Shown here in pieces: positions 56,838-64,000 of a stretch of 64,000 nucleotides of DNA. The stretch is taken from contig NZ_BOMW01000059.1 of assembly GCF_016862395.1 (NCBI RefSeq), positions 21,631 through 85,630 of the forward strand, written 5' to 3'. The DNA comes from Actinoplanes siamensis (GTDB lineage: Bacteria; Actinomycetota; Actinomycetes; Mycobacteriales; Micromonosporaceae). The first letter of the stretch is position 1; every line of letters begins with the position of its first letter. The notes below the pieces were generated by a model. The model did no database searches and was not told the origin of the DNA. It saw nothing but the letters and a program-made list of their open reading frames with translations. A program made the position numbers and the translations under genes.

Positions 56838-57839
56838 TCATTCGCTGTCGCGGCGGCGGTCGATCGCGACATACGACCCCGGCTGGGACTTCGCGACCTT
56901 CTTCATCTCGGAGGCGACCGCGATCACCATCCGCGGGTCGGCGAACTGCCGGCCGCCCGCGGTGGCCTGCGCGACCCCGATGGAGAGCGTGACCAGGGCG
57001 GCCCGCTGCTTGTTGCCGCGGCGGTCGGGGACCTCGATGTAGCCGCGCTGCGCGTCCTTCGGGTCGTAGAGCCGGTCGGCCGCGGACTCGAAGTCGGTGA
57101 CCATGCTCTTGGTGAGCGGCAGCACCTGGTCGGGGTGGCAGATGAAGACGAAGTCGTCGCCGCCGATGTGGCCCAGGAAGATCGACGGCTTGCCGGTGGA
57201 CGCGCTGGCCCGCTGGAGGCTGCGCGCCATGGCGCTGATGAACTCGTCACCGCGATCGAAACCGTACACGTCGTTGACGCTCTTGAACCGGTCGATGTCG
57301 ATGTAGCCGACCGAGTAGTCGCCGCCGCCCCGGATCCGGTCCGCGATCTCGCGGCGCACCCGGGCGTTGCCGGGCAGGCCGGTCAGCGGGGAGACCTCCC
57401 GGAACTCCTTGTTGCGCTTCAGCGTCGTGGCGACCCGGGCGATCAGCTCGGCGGTGTCGAACGGCTTGGTGAGGTAGTCGTCGGCGCCGGTGGTCAACCC
57501 GACCACCTTGTCGATCGTCATGCTCTTCGCGGTCAGCATGATCACCGGGAGGGCCGAGGTCAGCGGGTCGGCGCGCAGCTGCTGGATCAGCTCGACCCCG
57601 TCCATCCGCGGCATCATCCAGTCGACGATCGCGAGGTCCGGCTGGTGGGTCTCCAGCATGTCGAGCGCCTCCTGCCCGTCCCGCGCCCGGATCACCTCGA
57701 AGCCGTGGACCTTGAGGTTGAACTCGACGAAGCTCGCGATGTCCTGGTCGTCGTCGACGACCAGGATGAGATCGGGTCGCTGCTCCTCGTCGTCGGGCCC
57801 GAGGTCGTCCACCGCGGGCCCCGGCTCGGCGGTACTCAC
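56838..57839 (-). CDS. response regulator with GGDEF (diguanylate cyclase) output domain
   Basis: A 333-residue two-domain signalling protein. Receiver domain (residues 24-142): acidic pocket VDDD at 28-31, phospho-acceptor Asp73 in AIVDWMMP, and Lys125 in LTKPFD. The GGDEF domain (residues 150-320) has DIDRFKSVND at 181-190 and an active-site loop GGDDF at 226-230, a permitted variant of GG(D/E)EF. No RxxD inhibitory site is seen at the usual position before the loop, so product feedback may be absent. GTG start overlapping the rpe stop (GTGA). No sensor kinase is adjacent. Confidence 0.92.
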   Translation of the reverse strand: MSTAEPGPAVDDLGPDDEEQRPDLILVVDDDQDIASFVEFNLKVHGFEVIRARDGQEALDMLETHQPDLAIVDWMMPRMDGVELIQQLRADPLTSALPVIMLTAKSMTIDKVVGLTTGADDYLTKPFDTAELIARVATTLKRNKEFREVSPLTGLPGNARVRREIADRIRGGGDYSVGYIDIDRFKSVNDVYGFDRGDEFISAMARSLQRASASTGKPSIFLGHIGGDDFVFICHPDQVLPLTKSMVTDFESAADRLYDPKDAQRGYIEVPDRRGNKQRAALVTLSIGVAQATAGGRQFADPRMVIAVASEMKKVAKSQPGSYVAIDRRRDSE

Positions 57840-58516
57840 ATCGAGATCCCCATGCGCTCGGCTGCCAGTGCCCGAAGCTTACGCACCGCCTGGGCGGGAT
57901 CGGCAGCCCCGTAGACGGCCGTGCCCGCCACGAACGCGTCGGCACCGGCCTCGGCGGCCTGCTCGATGGTGTCCGCCGCGATGCCGCCGTCCACCTCGAC
58001 GCGCACGTCCAGGTGCCCCACGGAGACGCGACGCCGCACGTCACGCACCTTGTCCAGCATCTCGGGCAGGAAGCTCTGGCCGCCGAACCCGGCCTTGATC
58101 GTCATGATCAGGACGGTGTCCAGATAGGGCAACAACTCCAGATACGGCTCGACCGGGGTGTCCCGGTCGATGGCCAGACCGGCCTTGGCGCCCGCCGCGC
58201 GCAGCGTCTTGGCCAGGCCCACCGGGTCGTCGCAGGCCTCGGCGTGGAACGTCACGTTGTACGCCCCGGCCTCGGCGTAGCCCGGCGCCCAGCGCTCCGG
58301 GTGGGCGATCATCAGGTGCACGTCGAACGGGATCGAGGTGGCCTTGCGCAGGCTCTGCACGACCGGCAGGCCGATCGTCAGGTTCGGCACGAAGTGGTTG
58401 TCCATCACATCCACGTGCAGCCAGTCGGCCGCCCCCTCGATGGCGTGCACCTCGTCGGCGAGCCGCGAGAAATCAGAGGCGAGAATGCTCGGCGCGATGA
58501 TCGGCGATGACGTCAC
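57836..58516 (-). CDS. rpe: ribulose-phosphate 3-epimerase
   Basis: A 226-residue TIM-barrel enzyme of the pentose phosphate pathway. IIAPSILASDFSRLADEV, WLHVDVMDNHFVPNLTIG (metal ligands), DVHLMIAHPERW, IMTIKAGFGGQSFLPEM and VRVEVDGGIAADTI are the family motifs. GTG start with a -10 element six bases upstream, so probably leaderless. Confidence 0.96.
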   Translation of the reverse strand: MTSSPIIAPSILASDFSRLADEVHAIEGAADWLHVDVMDNHFVPNLTIGLPVVQSLRKATSIPFDVHLMIAHPERWAPGYAEAGAYNVTFHAEACDDPVGLAKTLRAAGAKAGLAIDRDTPVEPYLELLPYLDTVLIMTIKAGFGGQSFLPEMLDKVRDVRRRVSVGHLDVRVEVDGGIAADTIEQAAEAGADAFVAGTAVYGAADPAQAVRKLRALAAERMGISM

Positions 58517-58522
58517 CGATGC

Positions 58523-58528
58523 AGTGTA
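58523..58528 (-). promoter_or_regulatory. -10 element for leaderless rpe
   Basis: TACACT (minus strand) is followed by six bases and the rpe GTG. Fits the TANNNT pattern; no ribosome binding site is present. The gap to rsmB (58529-58659) has no gene. Confidence 0.5.
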
Positions 58529-58659
58529 TTGCCTCACGCCGAGCCTCTCGTCAGCCTGTGGACGGCGGAGCCGGACCCCCGGGGCCCGGCCCGCGCCGGC
58601 CGGAGAAGGCGCCCGTTGTGCGGCCTTTCTCCGGGCCCGCCCGGTGGGCGGGTCAGGCG

Positions 58660-60129
58660 TCAAGCCGTCCGGCGCAGCACCGCCAGGAACATCGCGTCGG
58701 TTCCGTGCCGGTGCGGCCAGAGCTGCACCGTCGGTCCGGCGCCCAGGCCCGGCATGCCCGGCGGCAGCAGCGGCCGGGCGTCGACGAAGTCGACCTCGAC
58801 ACCGCTGCGGCGGGCGCCCTCGCTCACCGTCACCTGGGTCTCGACCATGTGCGGCGAGCACGTCACGTAGGCCACCACGCCGCCCGGGCGGACCGCCCGC
58901 AACGCCGCGACCAGCAGTTCCCGCTGCAGCCGGGTGAGCGGCGGCAGGTCGGCCGGCTGCCGGCGCCAGCGCGACTCGGGGCGGCGGCGCAGCGAGCCCA
59001 GCCCGGTGCACGGCGCGTCCACCAGCACCCGGTCGAACGACTCCTCGGGCAGGTCCGGGTCGCGGCCCACCGAGCGCCCGTCCATCGGGAACACCGTCAC
59101 CGGCATGCCCTCGGTGGCCTGCTCGACCAGGCGGGCCCGGTGCTCGGCCACCTCGACCGCGGTCACCTCGGCGCCCCGGCCCGCGGCGATCGCGCCGATC
59201 AGGCCGGTCTTACCGCCGGGACCGGCGCACAGGTCCAGCCAGCGGGTGTCCCGGCCCTCGATCGGGGTGGCCAGCAGCGCCGCCGCGACCAGCTGGGAAC
59301 CCTCGTCCTGGACGTGCGCCCGGCCCTCGCGGATCGCGGCCAGCTCACGCGGCGCGCCGCCGTTCAGGTAGACCGCGTACGGCGAGAACGCCCCGGGCAC
59401 GCCGTCCACCTCGTCGGCCAGTTCCACCGCGTCGGCCCGCCCCGGCCGGGCGCACAGGTGCACGGCCGGCGGCTGGTTGTCCTCGATCAGCAACCGGGCG
59501 GTCTCCTCCAGATCGCCGCCGAGGGCCTCGCTGAACGCGCGGACGACCCACTGCGGATGGTGGTGCAGAACCGCGAGGTTGCCGATCGGGTCCTCGGCGG
59601 CCGGCGGGGCGATCCGCTCCAGCCAGGCCTCCAGCGCCGTCTCGGAGATCGTGCGCATCACCGCGTTGGCGAAGCCGGCCGCGCCCGGCGCCACCGAGCG
59701 CACCAGGTCGACTGTCTGGTTCACCGCGGCATGCGGCGGCACCCGGGTGTAGAGCAGCTGGTAGGCGCCGAGCCGCAGGGCGTCCCGGGCCGGCGGGTCG
59801 ATCCGGGTCACGTCCCGGCCGGCCGCCGCGGCGACGATCAGGTCGAGGGTGCCGAGCGCGCGCAGCGTCCCGTAGGTCAGTTCGGTGGCGAACGCCGCGT
59901 CCCGCCCGTGCAGGCCCATTCCGCCGAGGATCTCGGCGAGGACCAGATTCGCGTACGCGTCGTCGCGGTGCACGGCGGCGATCGCCTCGTACGCCGCCTG
60001 GCGTGCCGGGTCGGCCGGCGGCCGGCCACCCCGCGGCGCCCGGCCGCTACGCTGGTCCCGCGGATGCCCCGGCCCGGATGGCCGGCGTGGGCCCGCCCCG
60101 TGCGGCCGTGAAGCCCGATGTTCCGTCAT
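58660..60129 (-). CDS. rsmB: 16S rRNA (cytosine-967 C5) methyltransferase
   Basis: A 489-residue Sun/RsmB enzyme. A disordered Arg/Pro/Gly-rich start (1-40), a NusB-like RNA-binding domain (about 42-175, AAYEAIAAVHRDDAYANLVL, AVNQTVDLVRSVAPGAAGFANAVMR shown in parts) and a Rossmann methyltransferase domain with WLDLCAGPGGKTGLIGA, VLVDAPCTGLGSLRRRPE and YVTCSPHMVE. The two cysteines (near 373 and 423) are the catalytic and release residues of m5C enzymes. ATG overlaps the fmt stop. Confidence 0.94.
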   Translation of the reverse strand: MTEHRASRPHGAGPRRPSGPGHPRDQRSGRAPRGGRPPADPARQAAYEAIAAVHRDDAYANLVLAEILGGMGLHGRDAAFATELTYGTLRALGTLDLIVAAAAGRDVTRIDPPARDALRLGAYQLLYTRVPPHAAVNQTVDLVRSVAPGAAGFANAVMRTISETALEAWLERIAPPAAEDPIGNLAVLHHHPQWVVRAFSEALGGDLEETARLLIEDNQPPAVHLCARPGRADAVELADEVDGVPGAFSPYAVYLNGGAPRELAAIREGRAHVQDEGSQLVAAALLATPIEGRDTRWLDLCAGPGGKTGLIGAIAAGRGAEVTAVEVAEHRARLVEQATEGMPVTVFPMDGRSVGRDPDLPEESFDRVLVDAPCTGLGSLRRRPESRWRRQPADLPPLTRLQRELLVAALRAVRPGGVVAYVTCSPHMVETQVTVSEGARRSGVEVDFVDARPLLPPGMPGLGAGPTVQLWPHRHGTDAMFLAVLRRTA

Positions 60130-61052
60130 GCGAGCTTCTCCCCTGCCTCGATACGCATGCCGCGCGCCCAGTCGGTGGCGGCCATCGGTTTCTTGCCCGC
60201 CGCGCGGACCTCGCCCAGTTGCACCGGCGTGGTGGCCGTGCCGGCCAGCACCTGGGCGCGCTCCACCCGCAGCTCGCCCGGCGAGAGGTGTGCGGCGTTG
60301 GCGATGGGCCGGACCGGCCCGAGCTTGAGCCGGTCACCGCGCAGCGTCGTCCAGGCGCCCGGCGCCGGGGTGCACGCCCGGATCCGCCGGTCCACCGCGA
60401 ACGCCGGGTCGGCCCAGCGGATCCGGGCGTCCTCGGTGGTGAGCTTCGGCGCCAGGCTGACCCCGTCGTGCGGCTGCGGGTGCGCCCGGGCGGTGCCCGC
60501 CTCGATCGCGTCCAGCACCGCGACGAGCAGGCCGGCGCCCTCGTGGGCGAGCCGGCCCAGCAGGTCCCCGGCGGTGTCGTTGAACCGGATCTGGTCGGTC
60601 AGGGTGCCGTACACCGGGCCGGTGTCCAGGCCTGCCTCCAGCTCGAAGACGCTGGCCCCGGTCACCTCGTCACCGTGCAGCACGGCGTGCTGCACCGGCG
60701 CGGCGCCGCGCCACGCGGGCAGCAGCGAGAAGTGCAGGTTCACCCAGCCGTGCCGGGGGATCTCCAGCGCCGACGGCGGGACCAGCGCGCCGTAGGCGAC
60801 CACCGGGACGCAGTCCGGGGCGAGATCGCGCAGCCGCTCCTGGAACGCGGGCTCGCGCGGCTTCTCCGGGGTGAGCACCTCGATGCCGCGCTCGTCGGCC
60901 CACGCGCCGGCCGGCGAGCGGACCAGGCGGCGGCCCCGGCCCGCCGGAGCGTCCGGGCGGGTCACCACGGCGAGCAGCTCGTGCCCGGACGCGGCGATCG
61001 CGTCCAGGCTGGGCAGCGCCACCTCGGGCGTGCCGGCGAAGACCAGGCGCAT
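60126..61052 (-). CDS. fmt: methionyl-tRNA formyltransferase
   Basis: A 308-residue enzyme that formylates initiator Met-tRNA. MRLVFAGTPEVALPSL, PVVAYGALVPPSALEIPRHG and NLHFSLLPAWRGAAPVQHA (catalytic Asn/His) define the hydrolase-like domain, and LDTGPVY the catalytic Asp; the C-terminal barrel binds tRNA. Four bases separate it from def. Confidence 0.97.
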   Translation of the reverse strand: MRLVFAGTPEVALPSLDAIAASGHELLAVVTRPDAPAGRGRRLVRSPAGAWADERGIEVLTPEKPREPAFQERLRDLAPDCVPVVAYGALVPPSALEIPRHGWVNLHFSLLPAWRGAAPVQHAVLHGDEVTGASVFELEAGLDTGPVYGTLTDQIRFNDTAGDLLGRLAHEGAGLLVAVLDAIEAGTARAHPQPHDGVSLAPKLTTEDARIRWADPAFAVDRRIRACTPAPGAWTTLRGDRLKLGPVRPIANAAHLSPGELRVERAQVLAGTATTPVQLGEVRAAGKKPMAATDWARGMRIEAGEKLA

Positions 61053-61056
61053 CAGG

Positions 61057-61614
61057 TCACCGACCCACGCCGAAGACGCCCCGGCCGTGCGGGCTCTCCT
61101 TGATCGTCGGAGGCTTGGCGGCGTCGTACCACTCCGCGGAGCGGATCTGCCGCATCGCCTCCTTGCGGGCCGCCACGTCCAGCCGGTCCAGGAAGAGCAC
61201 CCCGTCCAGGTGGTCGGTCTCGTGCTGCACGCAGCGCGCCATCAGGCCGGTGCCGACCAGCTGGATCGGGTCGCCGTGCTCGTTGAAACCGTTCGCCACC
61301 ACGTTCTGCCGGCGCTTGGTGTCGATGTAGACGCCCGGGATGGAGAGGCAGCCCTCCGGGCCGTCCTGCTCCTCGGCGTCGGGGAAGGACAGCACCGGGT
61401 TGACGATGTGCCCCACCACGTCGTCGACGTCGAAGGTGAACACGCGCAGGCCGACGCCGAGCTGCGGGGCGGCCAGGCCGGCGCCGCCCTCGTCCAGCAT
61501 GGTGTCGGTGAGGTCCTTGACCAGCTTGCGCAGTTCCTTGTCGAAGTCGACGACCTTGTCGGCCTCGGTGCGCAGCACCGGGTCGCCGAAGAGACGGATG
61601 GGCTGGACGGTCAC
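61057..61614 (-). CDS. def: peptide deformylase
   Basis: A 185-residue metalloprotease removing the N-terminal formyl group. All three motifs are present: GAGLAAPQ (44-51), EGCLS (87-91, metal ligand Cys89) and HETDH (131-135, metal ligands His131 and His135). GTG start with TTAGGAG upstream. It has its own promoter after priA. Confidence 0.97.
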   Translation of the reverse strand: MTVQPIRLFGDPVLRTEADKVVDFDKELRKLVKDLTDTMLDEGGAGLAAPQLGVGLRVFTFDVDDVVGHIVNPVLSFPDAEEQDGPEGCLSIPGVYIDTKRRQNVVANGFNEHGDPIQLVGTGLMARCVQHETDHLDGVLFLDRLDVAARKEAMRQIRSAEWYDAAKPPTIKESPHGRGVFGVGR

Positions 61615-61652
61615 TCGGCGGAACTCCTAAATCTTGGAAACGGCTGCACAAC

Positions 61653-61658
61653 AGTCTA
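61653..61658 (-). promoter_or_regulatory. -10 element of the def-fmt-rsmB operon
   Basis: TAGACT (minus strand) lies 38 bases before the def ribosome binding site, in the gap after priA. The same hexamer precedes infC and the pheST leader. Confidence 0.45.
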
Positions 61659-61663
61659 CGGAC

Positions 61664-63652
61664 CTAGAAGAGGTCGGCCGGGTCCACCTGGACGCGCACC
61701 GGCACCGCGGCCTTGCGCGCGCTGCGCACCCCGGAGGCCAGGTGCAGCGCGTGCGCCAGGCCGGCCGCCCGGGACCGGGACACCCGCAGCAGCATCCGCT
61801 CCTGGTCGTCGCCGGCCGGCACCGGGCCCAGCTGCTCGGTGCCGGCCGGCAGTTCGGCGAGGGTCAGCAGCTCGGCGACGGCCGGCGCCGGACCGGTGAC
61901 GCTCGCCATCCGGGCCGCTGGCGGGAAGCCGAGCTCACGGCGTTCGGCCAGCTCACGGGCGGCGAACCAGCCCGGGTCCCAGCGCAGCAGGGCCTGCACC
62001 GGGGCCAGTGAGCCGTCCGCCACCACGACCACCCGTCCGCCGTCCGCCCCCGAGCGGGCCAGCGCCGCCGCGTTCAGCCAGCGCCGCATGGTCTCCTCGG
62101 CGGCCCGCAGGTCGGCCCGGCTCAGCAGCGCCCAGGTGTCCAGCAGGAGCACCGCGCCGTATCCGCCCTCGGCCACCGGCTCGGCCCCCGGCGTCGCGAC
62201 CACCATGGCCGGCCCGCCCGGAACCGTGTCCAAGATCTCGTCCCGCCCGGACGTCCGCACCGGCACACCCGGGAACGCCCGGCCCAGTTCCTCCGCCGTA
62301 CGCCGGGCCCCGACCACCGAGGCGCGCAGCCGCCGCTCGCCGCAGGACGGGCAGGAATACGCCGGGAACGACACCCCGCACCAGTGGCAGACCGGCACGT
62401 CGCGGGCGCTGTGCAGGCCGAGCGGCCCGGAACACTTCGGGCATCGGGCCGGGCTGCGGCACTCGGCACAGGCCACCGACGGCAGATAGCCCCGCCGGGG
62501 CACCTGGATCAGCACCGGGCGGCCGGACTCCAGCGCCTTCTTCGCCGCCTGCCAGGCCACGCTCGGCAGGCGGGCGGTCACGGCGCCGGCATCGCGCGCC
62601 AGCTGCGGGTCGTCGCCGGTCGGTGAGACCGCCGGCTGACGCCGGCGGAGAACACCGCGCTCGGCCGCTATCTCCCTCGCCCATCCGGTTTCCAGCAGCA
62701 GTTGCGCCTCCCCGGTACGGGCGAAGCCGCCGACCAGCGCGGCACAGTCGGCCAACTGGGCACGGGTGAGCAGCACCTCGCGGGCGTGCGGATAGGGCGA
62801 ACGGGGCTCGGAGTGCAGGTCGTCCCCGTCGTCCCAGATCACCACGAGGCCGAGGCGGGCCACCGGCGCCCACATCGCGGCCCGGGTGCCCACCACCACC
62901 GGCACCTGATGCCGGCTGGCCGCCAGGAACCGCCGGTAACGCTCGGCCGGCCCGAGCGCCGCGTTGAGCGCGACGTGCCGCCCGGGGCCGAGCACCTCGC
63001 CGAGCGCCTTGTCGACCCGCTCCAGATCCCGGGCGTCGGCGACGACGATCACGACGCCCCGCCCGCCCCTCGCGGTGGCCGCGGCGGCCTCCGCGATCCG
63101 GACCGGCCACGCCTCCCCGGGCAGCGCCGACCAGACCGCCCGGGCGGGGCGACCATCCTCCAGCGCCTTCAGATACGCCGGGCCGGCCGGATACGAGTCC
63201 CAGCCCCCGGCCGCCGGCTCCCGGAACCCCTGCCCGCCCGCCGACCCGATCTCCGCCCGCAACCCCGCCTGGGCCTCCACGCGGGCATGCCGGGGCGGCA
63301 CGGCCAGCCGCAGGACGTCTGCCAGGCTGCCCGCATAACGATCCGCGACGGCCCGGGCCAGCCGCATGATCTCCGGATCCAGCACACGTTCCGGGGAGAC
63401 CACCTTCTCCAGGTAGGCCAGCTTGCCCTGATGCTGCGACGCCTCGGCCCGGGAGAGCAGGAACCCGCTCACCAACTGTCCGGCGAACCGCACCTTGACC
63501 CGCACCCCCGGCTGCGCGGCCGCGTCATCGGCGCTGGAGACCAGATAGTCGAACGGGCGATCCAGGTGCGGCAGCTGCACATCGACGCACACTCGCGCCA
63601 CCGGCAGACTCTCCGCCGGCTCGCGCTCCGCTCGCACAGCCTTGCTCGCCAT
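61664..63652 (-). CDS. priA: primosomal protein N' (PriA), actinobacterial form
   Basis: A 662-residue replication-restart protein. N-terminal DNA-binding domain (ARVCVDVQLPHLDRPFDYLV), a helicase-like core and zinc-binding cysteines in CAECRSPARCPKC and CHWCGVSFPAYSCPSCG (about residues 394-437) identify PriA. The core lacks a Walker A lysine loop, and IWDDGDD stands where a DExH box would be, as is known for actinobacterial PriA, which probably has no helicase activity and serves as a scaffold. ATG at 63652 (MASKAVR). The gap upstream holds no gene up to 63929. Confidence 0.92.
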   Translation of the reverse strand: MASKAVRAEREPAESLPVARVCVDVQLPHLDRPFDYLVSSADDAAAQPGVRVKVRFAGQLVSGFLLSRAEASQHQGKLAYLEKVVSPERVLDPEIMRLARAVADRYAGSLADVLRLAVPPRHARVEAQAGLRAEIGSAGGQGFREPAAGGWDSYPAGPAYLKALEDGRPARAVWSALPGEAWPVRIAEAAAATARGGRGVVIVVADARDLERVDKALGEVLGPGRHVALNAALGPAERYRRFLAASRHQVPVVVGTRAAMWAPVARLGLVVIWDDGDDLHSEPRSPYPHAREVLLTRAQLADCAALVGGFARTGEAQLLLETGWAREIAAERGVLRRRQPAVSPTGDDPQLARDAGAVTARLPSVAWQAAKKALESGRPVLIQVPRRGYLPSVACAECRSPARCPKCSGPLGLHSARDVPVCHWCGVSFPAYSCPSCGERRLRASVVGARRTAEELGRAFPGVPVRTSGRDEILDTVPGGPAMVVATPGAEPVAEGGYGAVLLLDTWALLSRADLRAAEETMRRWLNAAALARSGADGGRVVVVADGSLAPVQALLRWDPGWFAARELAERRELGFPPAARMASVTGPAPAVAELLTLAELPAGTEQLGPVPAGDDQERMLLRVSRSRAAGLAHALHLASGVRSARKAAVPVRVQVDPADLF

Positions 63653-63929
63653 CGCCGAACATTCTGCCCGCACCCACTGACACTTCTCACAAGATCAACC
63701 GCGCTCGGTCAGCCGGCACCACGAGCAGCCGGCACCGCCGGGCTGGCCCCGAGAGCCCTCTCGAGCACTCCGGGACACCCCTGACCACCGGCTGAACTCT
63801 GGCCGGCCGGTCCCAGGGGCGCCTCAACGCCCCCGAGAGACCTCCAGCCGACAGCCACGACCGGCCGGCTGCCTGGTCCGCGGAGGTGGGCTCGCCGGTC
63901 CCGCGCGGACCGGGCGGGAAAACGGAAGC

Positions 63930-63956
63930 GGCGCCTCCGCTGCAGCTGGAGGCGCC
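63930..63956 (-). terminator. terminator of the partial gene at the right edge
   Basis: GGCGCCTCC (63930-63938) pairs with GGAGGCGCC (63948-63956); on the minus strand it is followed by GCTTCCGTTTTCCC. It lies 17 bases after the stop codon of the gene entering from the right. Confidence 0.8.
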
Positions 63957-63972
63957 GGTTCCGACGGCAGGA

Positions 63973-64000
63973 TCAGGACGCGGCGTTCTTCAGGTCCTGA
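63973..64000 (-). CDS. 3' end of a gene continuing beyond the window, possibly metK
   Basis: Only the last eight codons and the TGA are inside (QDLKNAAS). In actinobacteria metK commonly lies immediately upstream of priA and ends in a similar DxLKxA-type tail, so S-adenosylmethionine synthetase is a reasonable guess from position. The sequence present is too short to prove it. Confidence 0.4.

Overview
The window is high-GC actinobacterial chromosome with dense, often translationally coupled operons (ATGA, GTGA, TGATG and TAATG junctions), frequent GTG starts and several start codons with no leader. Gene content and order (priA-def-fmt-rsmB-rpe, ribD-ribE-ribAB-ribH, hisE-hisG, pheS-pheT, infC-rpmI-rplT, argCJBDFR) suggest a Micromonosporaceae-like genome such as Actinoplanes. 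No phage, insertion sequence, CRISPR array, rRNA or tRNA was seen, so this reads as core chromosome.

Layout. 1-5.3 kb: a truncated gene, a Tat-exported PhoD phosphatase, a STAS protein, two hypotheticals and a TauE/SafE permease. 5.4-15.7 kb: a maltose/maltodextrin unit, malE-malF-malG followed by a giant secreted amylase-pullulanase, with a divergent LacI-type regulator and its probable operator between. 16.3-28.2 kb: arginine and lysine precursor region: argH, divergent dapE, a protein with a duplicated helix-turn-helix-like segment, a cobalamin riboswitch with bluB, then the operon argC-J-B-D-F-R-(unknown gene)-argG. 28.4-34.2 kb: two hypotheticals and the ergothioneine operon egtA-B-C-D. 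34.5-39.3 kb: a GH3 beta-glucosidase, a GNAT gene broken at a C8 tract, a SanA/DUF218 protein and an intact GNAT. 39.5-47.4 kb: pheS-pheT, an rRNA methyltransferase, infC-rpmI-rplT with a structured leader and an AUC start, a PH-domain-like membrane protein and hisE-hisG. 47.4-49.9 kb: a polar amino-acid ABC transporter. 50.1-54.1 kb: riboflavin operon under an FMN riboswitch. 54.1-57.8 kb: a class V aminotransferase divergent from a TetR-PlsC pair, and a response regulator with GGDEF domain coupled to rpe. 57.8-64 kb: rpe, rsmB, fmt, def, priA and the 3' end of one more gene.

Main points of interest: (1) two distant copies of a roughly 93-nt two-part hairpin, both between convergent genes, whose stems differ by compensating changes while the loops are conserved; (2) an ArgG of a type resembling that of Bacteroidetes, translationally coupled to an unrecognised gene with a possible GNAT core, inside an otherwise ordinary actinobacterial arg operon; (3) a degenerate 52-54-bp tandem repeat between the FMN riboswitch and ribD; (4) infC initiated at AUC behind a structured leader; (5) a GNAT gene that a single C in a C8 run would restore. 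All family assignments come from reading motifs; no database search was run.
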